Assembly (NCBI GenBank): GCA_019454045.1
Contig: SKCR01021146.1
Span: 1-64,000, forward strand
DNA length: 64,000 nt
Source: Zanthoxylum bungeanum
Taxonomy: Eukaryota > Streptophyta > Magnoliopsida > Sapindales > Rutaceae
Direction of reading: 5' to 3'
The notes under the pieces are model-generated. The model was not told the DNA's origin. It made no database searches and worked only from the letters and a program-made list of their open reading frames with translations. The position numbers and the translations under genes were made by a program. Below, piece by piece: positions 60,072 through 64,000 of the stretch. Within the stretch, counting starts at the first letter, position 1. Every line of letters starts with the position of its first letter.

Positions 60072-60696
60072 CTCTCCACAACAGCGTTTGTCTTAGTCGA
60101 CATTCTTCCAAAATGAATTTCCAGTTCTTCTGAGAAGCGGGTAAGCTTAAGATGAATTTTGTATTTGAAATTACGCTGTCGGTCGTATCAAAAGTTATAT
60201 TACGCTGAAGACCACAAAAAAGAGAGACATAAACACCAATCAAACATAAGTTGTAATAATAAATGGCTAAGTAAAATACTCACTCGACGTGTTCCGGAAC
60301 TCGGGGATCCGACCAAATCCAGCCGACCCGAAGATTGAGCTTCATTTTACAAAGAAGGAAAAAAATTTCCAGTCACCACGGTCGTTTGTAGTAAGCCCTA
60401 ACACTAATTGCTCTCTCTTCTGGCGAAGATACAAATGGTATCTCCCATTCCCAATTAAGTGTTCCTTCAAATAATAAGTGTATAATAGATCCCTAACTCC
60501 AAAGTTGATTCCTAACTCATAAGCCATACACTCAATCGATAAAAGTATTTGGCATCAACTGAGAGTGAGCTATCTCGTAATGATTCAGTACCTCCCAAAC
60601 TAGCCTTGGCATCAGGAATCTAAACCCATCTTCAAAAGGCCTTTCATAGAAGCCCATTTATCCTGGGATTTTGTAATCGGTTCTCTCATTCGACAT
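60067..60696 (-). pseudogene. Antisense ORF of the outer gypsy element, N-terminal part
   Basis: On the minus strand from about 60696: MSNERTDYKIPG, a stop, then MGFYERPFEDGFRFLMPRLV, EVLNHYEIAHSQLMPN, and in another frame DLLYTYYLKE, RYHLYLRQKREQLVLGL and RGDWKFFSFFVK. This is the pattern of the Pfam family 'putative gypsy type transposon' (Transposase_28): a 'GFR.P..F..EVL..Y.IA..QL.PN' block and a 'W....FFV' block. Several stops break it. The C-terminal half resumes at 45511 on the far side of the Athila element. The plus-strand frame at 60713-61069 overlaps only its upstream side and shows no family motif. Confidence 0.72.
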
Positions 60697-60712
60697 AGCG
60701 AGCCTAACCTCA

Positions 60713-61640
60713 ATGGATGGAGGGAATATGTATACCAACTTTATCTCCCTCATCATCTGCTTAGTCACTCAACTAGCAGGATTCTTCGTTAATATATTTA
60801 TAGGTTCGCTCATGATAGGAGTCCCACTCGACTCCTATATTGCAGGTAAGGTCCTGGGTGGCCTCACATCCTTGGGCACTCCTAAGGACGACTCAGCTAT
60901 CGTTAGTATCCCTTCACTGAAGCATCATTGCGAGCAATCGAAATCGGCATCCTCCCCGAATGACTCACTTGAAGATCTAGAAATCCTATCAAGAACCTCA
61001 CTACCGCCTCAAGGATCAAATTGCCTAATTGATCAAGAAAAACTTGAATCTACTCTACAAACATATTGAAGAATTGAAGAACAAAAGAGAAAAGCTAAAG
61101 AGTACCTTGGAACGAATTGAGAGCCTTTCACGCTTGCAAGCTTGAGGAAGTTTTTGATGAATAAAGGAAAATGAGCTTCCAAAACCTCTTTTACTCACAT
61201 TTCCTTTTGGCGCCTCATTCTCCCGCCAAAAGACCCCTCGAAAAATTCGCTAAGGCTAGAGTACCAAAACCTTGAGAGCCCATTTCATGAAGCCCAATTG
61301 AGTCCCAATTAGTGGAAATAGGCGAGCATAAAGGTCAACTAGGGATAATCTGAAGAGAAGAGGCCATGATAAATTGGAGTAGAGAAATCATCCACAAGGA
61401 TTTGGTGATCCCCGTACCCCCATGCGAAAAATGAAGAAAACTTGGAACCTCTTACTTTGTTCTCCAGACGATAATAAAGTATCCCCCATCTGTGAATTCC
61501 TCTCCATATATCCCAATCGACACAGAGAGAAAATCAATTTGTCTCCCTTTGGATTTGGTGATCCCCATACACCGATTGGAGATTATCATGGTCCTTCATC
61601 TGGTCCAGTCGACAAGATCATTCCCCGCAACTCATGACAG
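60713..61640. other. 3' internal region of the outer gypsy element, no domain recognised
   Basis: Two plus-strand open frames (60713-61069, 118 codons with a hydrophobic start; 61422-61637) lie here. Neither shows a motif I know, and both sit in a decayed element, so I treat them as chance. CGCCTCATTCTCCCGCC near 61210 is a GC-richer patch. Confidence 0.4.
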
Positions 61641-61659
61641 TCTCTCAGATTAACATATA

Positions 61660-61835
61660 GATCTGGTCGACTGAAGACCATCCCTGATATTTATTTAGTT
61701 CCATTAACATGATATTACCTTTGGTAGGTCCAAGCAACATTAACGTCAAGATACAATCGACTGAGGATCATCTTTGATATTTGTTTAGCTCCATCAACAT
61801 AGTATGACTTTTGATTAGTTCAAACGACATCAGCG
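61660..61835 (+). repeat. Two-copy ~87-bp tandem repeat before the 3' LTR
   Basis: Units start GTCGACTGAAGACCATC / ATCGACTGAGGATCATC and run through GATATTT.TTTAG.TCCAT.AACAT to CAACATTAACGTC / CGACATCAGCGTC. They sit 100 bp upstream of the 3' LTR, the position where Tat-lineage elements often carry tandem repeats. Confidence 0.75.
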
Positions 61836-61935
61836 TCCATGTACGCTTACGTGCTTTAATCGAAACCTAGACAACATACTCGTCGAAATACTCTCCAAGT
61901 CAAGGACTCATTGACTTAGAGAGTAGGGGATAAAC

Positions 61936-62552
61936 TATACGGGCCAAATTTGAGCCAATGGCGTAATTGTCTTTTCACCTCAGGCCTCATGTCAAATAAA
62001 GCCCAAATCGCTTCAAATAGCCAATTCACGGGCCAAGGTTAGGCCAATGATCTGAACACTTATGAGGCCCATACATCAGGAAAAGCCTACAAGACAACCA
62101 ATTGACCTTCTGAGAGCCAAACCAAAAAACGCCTTTGTCATGATTAATTACCCTCCACGTGATTAACCATTTTTGAAAGGAAAGGTTTAACATTTAAATA
62201 CATTAATGGAACACACAACATAAATGTGACATAGAATTTCACAGCCTATAAAAGAATGCAGAACTCATAGTCGCAATTCATTCCTATTACTTAAGCTCTC
62301 AAAGCATTTCGGCCTCCATACACCGGTCCACCGTCCTCACGAGAGTCGACGGAGGTCAAAGTAACCTCAAACTTTGCTCTTCCTTATTTTCCGTTCGTCT
62401 TCACTATTGACTTGAGAGTCGGAGTGATTACGGCACCTACTATACCGGTGAGTAGAAACTCCCCGCTCACTCTACTTTTGTTTTGCAGGATCGACAATAT
62501 CCCATCATACAAAATCTCGATTGTGGACCGAAGGAAAAATTCATTGTCTACA
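61936..62552 (+). repeat. 3' LTR of the outer gypsy element (617 bp)
   Basis: It starts TATACGGGCC after a GAGTAGGGGATAAAC polypurine-like tract and ends GTCTACA. It matches the two halves of the 5' LTR with many substitutions, more than between the LTRs of the nested Tat-like element, which fits its older place in the nest. Confidence 0.87.
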
Positions 62553-62557
62553 ATTTA
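62553..62557 (+). repeat. Target-site duplication ATTTA, right copy
   Basis: Matches 40144-40148, immediately after the terminal CA. Confidence 0.8.
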
Positions 62558-62608
62558 ACCTCTTCAAGTTTAATTTTAAAAAGAAAAAAAAAAGTTCGAT
62601 TTGAGATA

Positions 62609-62790
62609 TGAGACATTTCAATTGTTTGATAATTAATGGTTGCAAAATCAGGTAGTCTAGTTACATTACAACTAATCTTATAAAGTTATGTAAAGATGAT
62701 CAACTGTTTGATAATTAATTGTTGGGAAAATTAGGCAGCCTTAATTGCATTATAATTATTTTTATAAAGTTACGTAAAGATAACTATTTG
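62609..62790 (+). repeat. Two-copy ~85-bp tandem duplication
   Basis: CAATTGTTTGATAATTAAT..TAAAGTTATGTAAAGAT is followed by a diverged second copy CAACTGTTTGATAATTAAT..TAAAGTTACGTAAAGAT. Non-coding. Confidence 0.75.
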
Positions 62791-64000
62791 TGATTTTTTT
62801 TTTTTTAAATGTGTGGAGAAAAAAAGAAGAAGATAATGTTAGAATGGAGATGGGTAAAATAATGATAAAAATCAACTTAGAACTATAATTTAAATTAAAT
62901 AGAAAGAAATTTAGAAATTTATGAGTACTTATGAAAGTCGTTAAGAATTTGTCTTTTTTAGAAATTAGTCACGAAAATGAGTTTTGAATAATTCTCCAAA
63001 TATAAAAACTTAACTAGAAAAAGAGTGATAAAAATTAGAATTTAGTGCCGCTAAAGACTTGAGATAATCTGATAATGTATGGGACTTTGGCAGCCATATG
63101 AGATTGAATTTTAATTTTAATTTTTTTTTGAAACATGCATTGCATTATTTGCATAAATGATGTCAAAAAATCTAATCATATATTGACGCGAAGGATATAA
63201 TTATAGGACTGAGAATTTATCTTGAATAGCTACTTAATGATACTTAAAACTCAAGTTTAGTTAGGATAAAACCTAATAACATAAACAGATTTGTGTACTA
63301 GCATAAAAAACCAATTCACACATAAAAGAACTTAGATACAAAACATATTACGGAACCAGCCTGAAATTTTCATCTCGATTCTTAACTAGAAGAGGAATAA
63401 CATAATACACGGTGGCAACCAATGCCACCAAATAAATAGAAAGTGTACATTTTATGTAAATTTAAAATTTATCTCATCATATTTTTTTACATAATTATAT
63501 AATGTTCTATATAATTTTATGATTTTTCGCTATCACCCTTCTTGTTGACTTCTTTAATTTTATAAATTTTATATTCTATAGTCTAGTTAATTTTATAATT
63601 TTTATATTTTGACCGCCGTAAACCAAAATACTTGTTCCACCATTGATAATACACAAATAAAGTTCTTATATTAGCCTATATACAATTTATACACAAAAAA
63701 CAATAAATCTAATATATCGAACATGCACCTCGAGGAGAACCATAGAGTTCCATCTCACTGCCTTTATTCCAATTTTATCCATCAGACCCAAACAAATCTT
63801 CTATAAACAGAAGAGCGAGCTATTATTCCTGAAAAAAGAACAACAGGAAACATTAAAACACTCAATATAAAATTAGAATGCTACCACTATATATAAGTGG
63901 ATCCACATAAAGAAATCTGAATAATAATAGTAAAAAACAAATTTTAAAAAAACAAAAAAAACAAAAAAAACAACCGCGGGTGAACTCACCGGATGGAAAA
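62791..64000. other. AT-rich sequence without a recognisable gene
   Basis: No open frame or element was recognised. At the edge (minus strand, 63991-63978) CCG/GTGAGTTCACC resembles an exon end and splice donor, which could belong to a minus-strand gene entering from beyond the window. That is weak evidence from a few bases. Confidence 0.35.

Larger units (their letters stand above)
40149..62552 (+). mobile_element. Outer Ty3/gypsy (Tat-like) element containing nested insertions
   Basis: The LTRs start TGTACGGGCC (5') or TATACGGGCC (3') and end GTCTATA (5') or GTCTACA (3'), with ATTTA on both sides. The 5' LTR is followed by the primer-binding-site-like TGGCGCCTACCGTGGGGC (42840). Own sequence is 40149-40454, 42490-45516 and 60067-62552. 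The element holds a gag remnant, no recognisable pol, an antisense ORF and a 3' repeat region, so it is non-autonomous. Tat membership is inferred from the gag and from the antisense ORF, which is known in some Tat lineages. Confidence 0.88.

Noticed and set aside
60713..61069. 118-codon plus-strand frame with a hydrophobic start as a membrane protein gene
   Set aside because: It lies in the 3' region of a decayed gypsy element, has no known motif, and has no supporting promoter or homologous context.

Overview
This is nuclear DNA of a flowering plant: AT-rich, with GT-AG introns, plant-specific gene families and many nested LTR retrotransposons. It is a eudicot. An asterid is my guess from the look of the retroelement families, but I cannot name a species. 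There are no bacterial operons, rRNA or tRNA genes, and no CRISPR. Two host genes can be assembled exon by exon; almost everything else is transposable-element sequence.

Layout. 1-9.4 kb is decayed LTR-retrotransposon sequence. It holds a perfectly bounded gypsy-type solo LTR (3133-5814, 7-bp terminal inverted repeats, CTCAG duplication) and two SINE-like insertions (7910-8088, 8889-9053). 9485-14935 (-) is a ten-exon SPL1/SPL12-type SQUAMOSA promoter-binding-like gene (987 codons predicted). 19869-23177 (+) is a seven-exon PTI1-like Ser/Thr kinase gene (362 codons). The two genes are divergent, with about 4.9 kb between their start codons. Intron 4 of the kinase gene carries a second copy of the gene's own intron-exon 1 junction beside a copia polypurine-tract remnant. 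24667-31001 (+) and 31418-38533 (-) are two related, decayed Ty1/copia elements. The second has a GCAGAGGCTGA-type minisatellite in both LTRs.

40149-62552 is one outer Ty3/gypsy (Tat-like) element bounded by an ATTTA target duplication and built up by nesting. Its 5' LTR was split by a 2030-bp solo LTR (CCCAC duplication). Its body was split by an Athila-type element (45517-60066, GACTC duplication). The Athila gag was in turn interrupted by a second Tat/Ogre-like element (from 48552), with a tRNA-Arg-type primer-binding site and about 1.9 kb of tandem repeats before its second LTR. The outer element has a decayed gag and no recognisable pol. It carries an antisense ORF of the 'putative gypsy type transposon' type, which the Athila insertion cuts into two pieces about 14.5 kb apart.

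The most notable find is at 58307-58926. Between the nested Tat-like element and the Athila 3' end lies an intronless, frameshifted copy of a LOG-type cytokinin-activating phosphoribohydrolase coding sequence, on the Athila sense strand and in the place where an env-like ORF would sit. It looks like a host transcript captured by a retrotransposon. It is broken as it stands. Its age, and whether intact relatives exist elsewhere, cannot be judged from this window.

From 62.6 kb to the end I see no gene, apart from a possible splice donor at the very edge.
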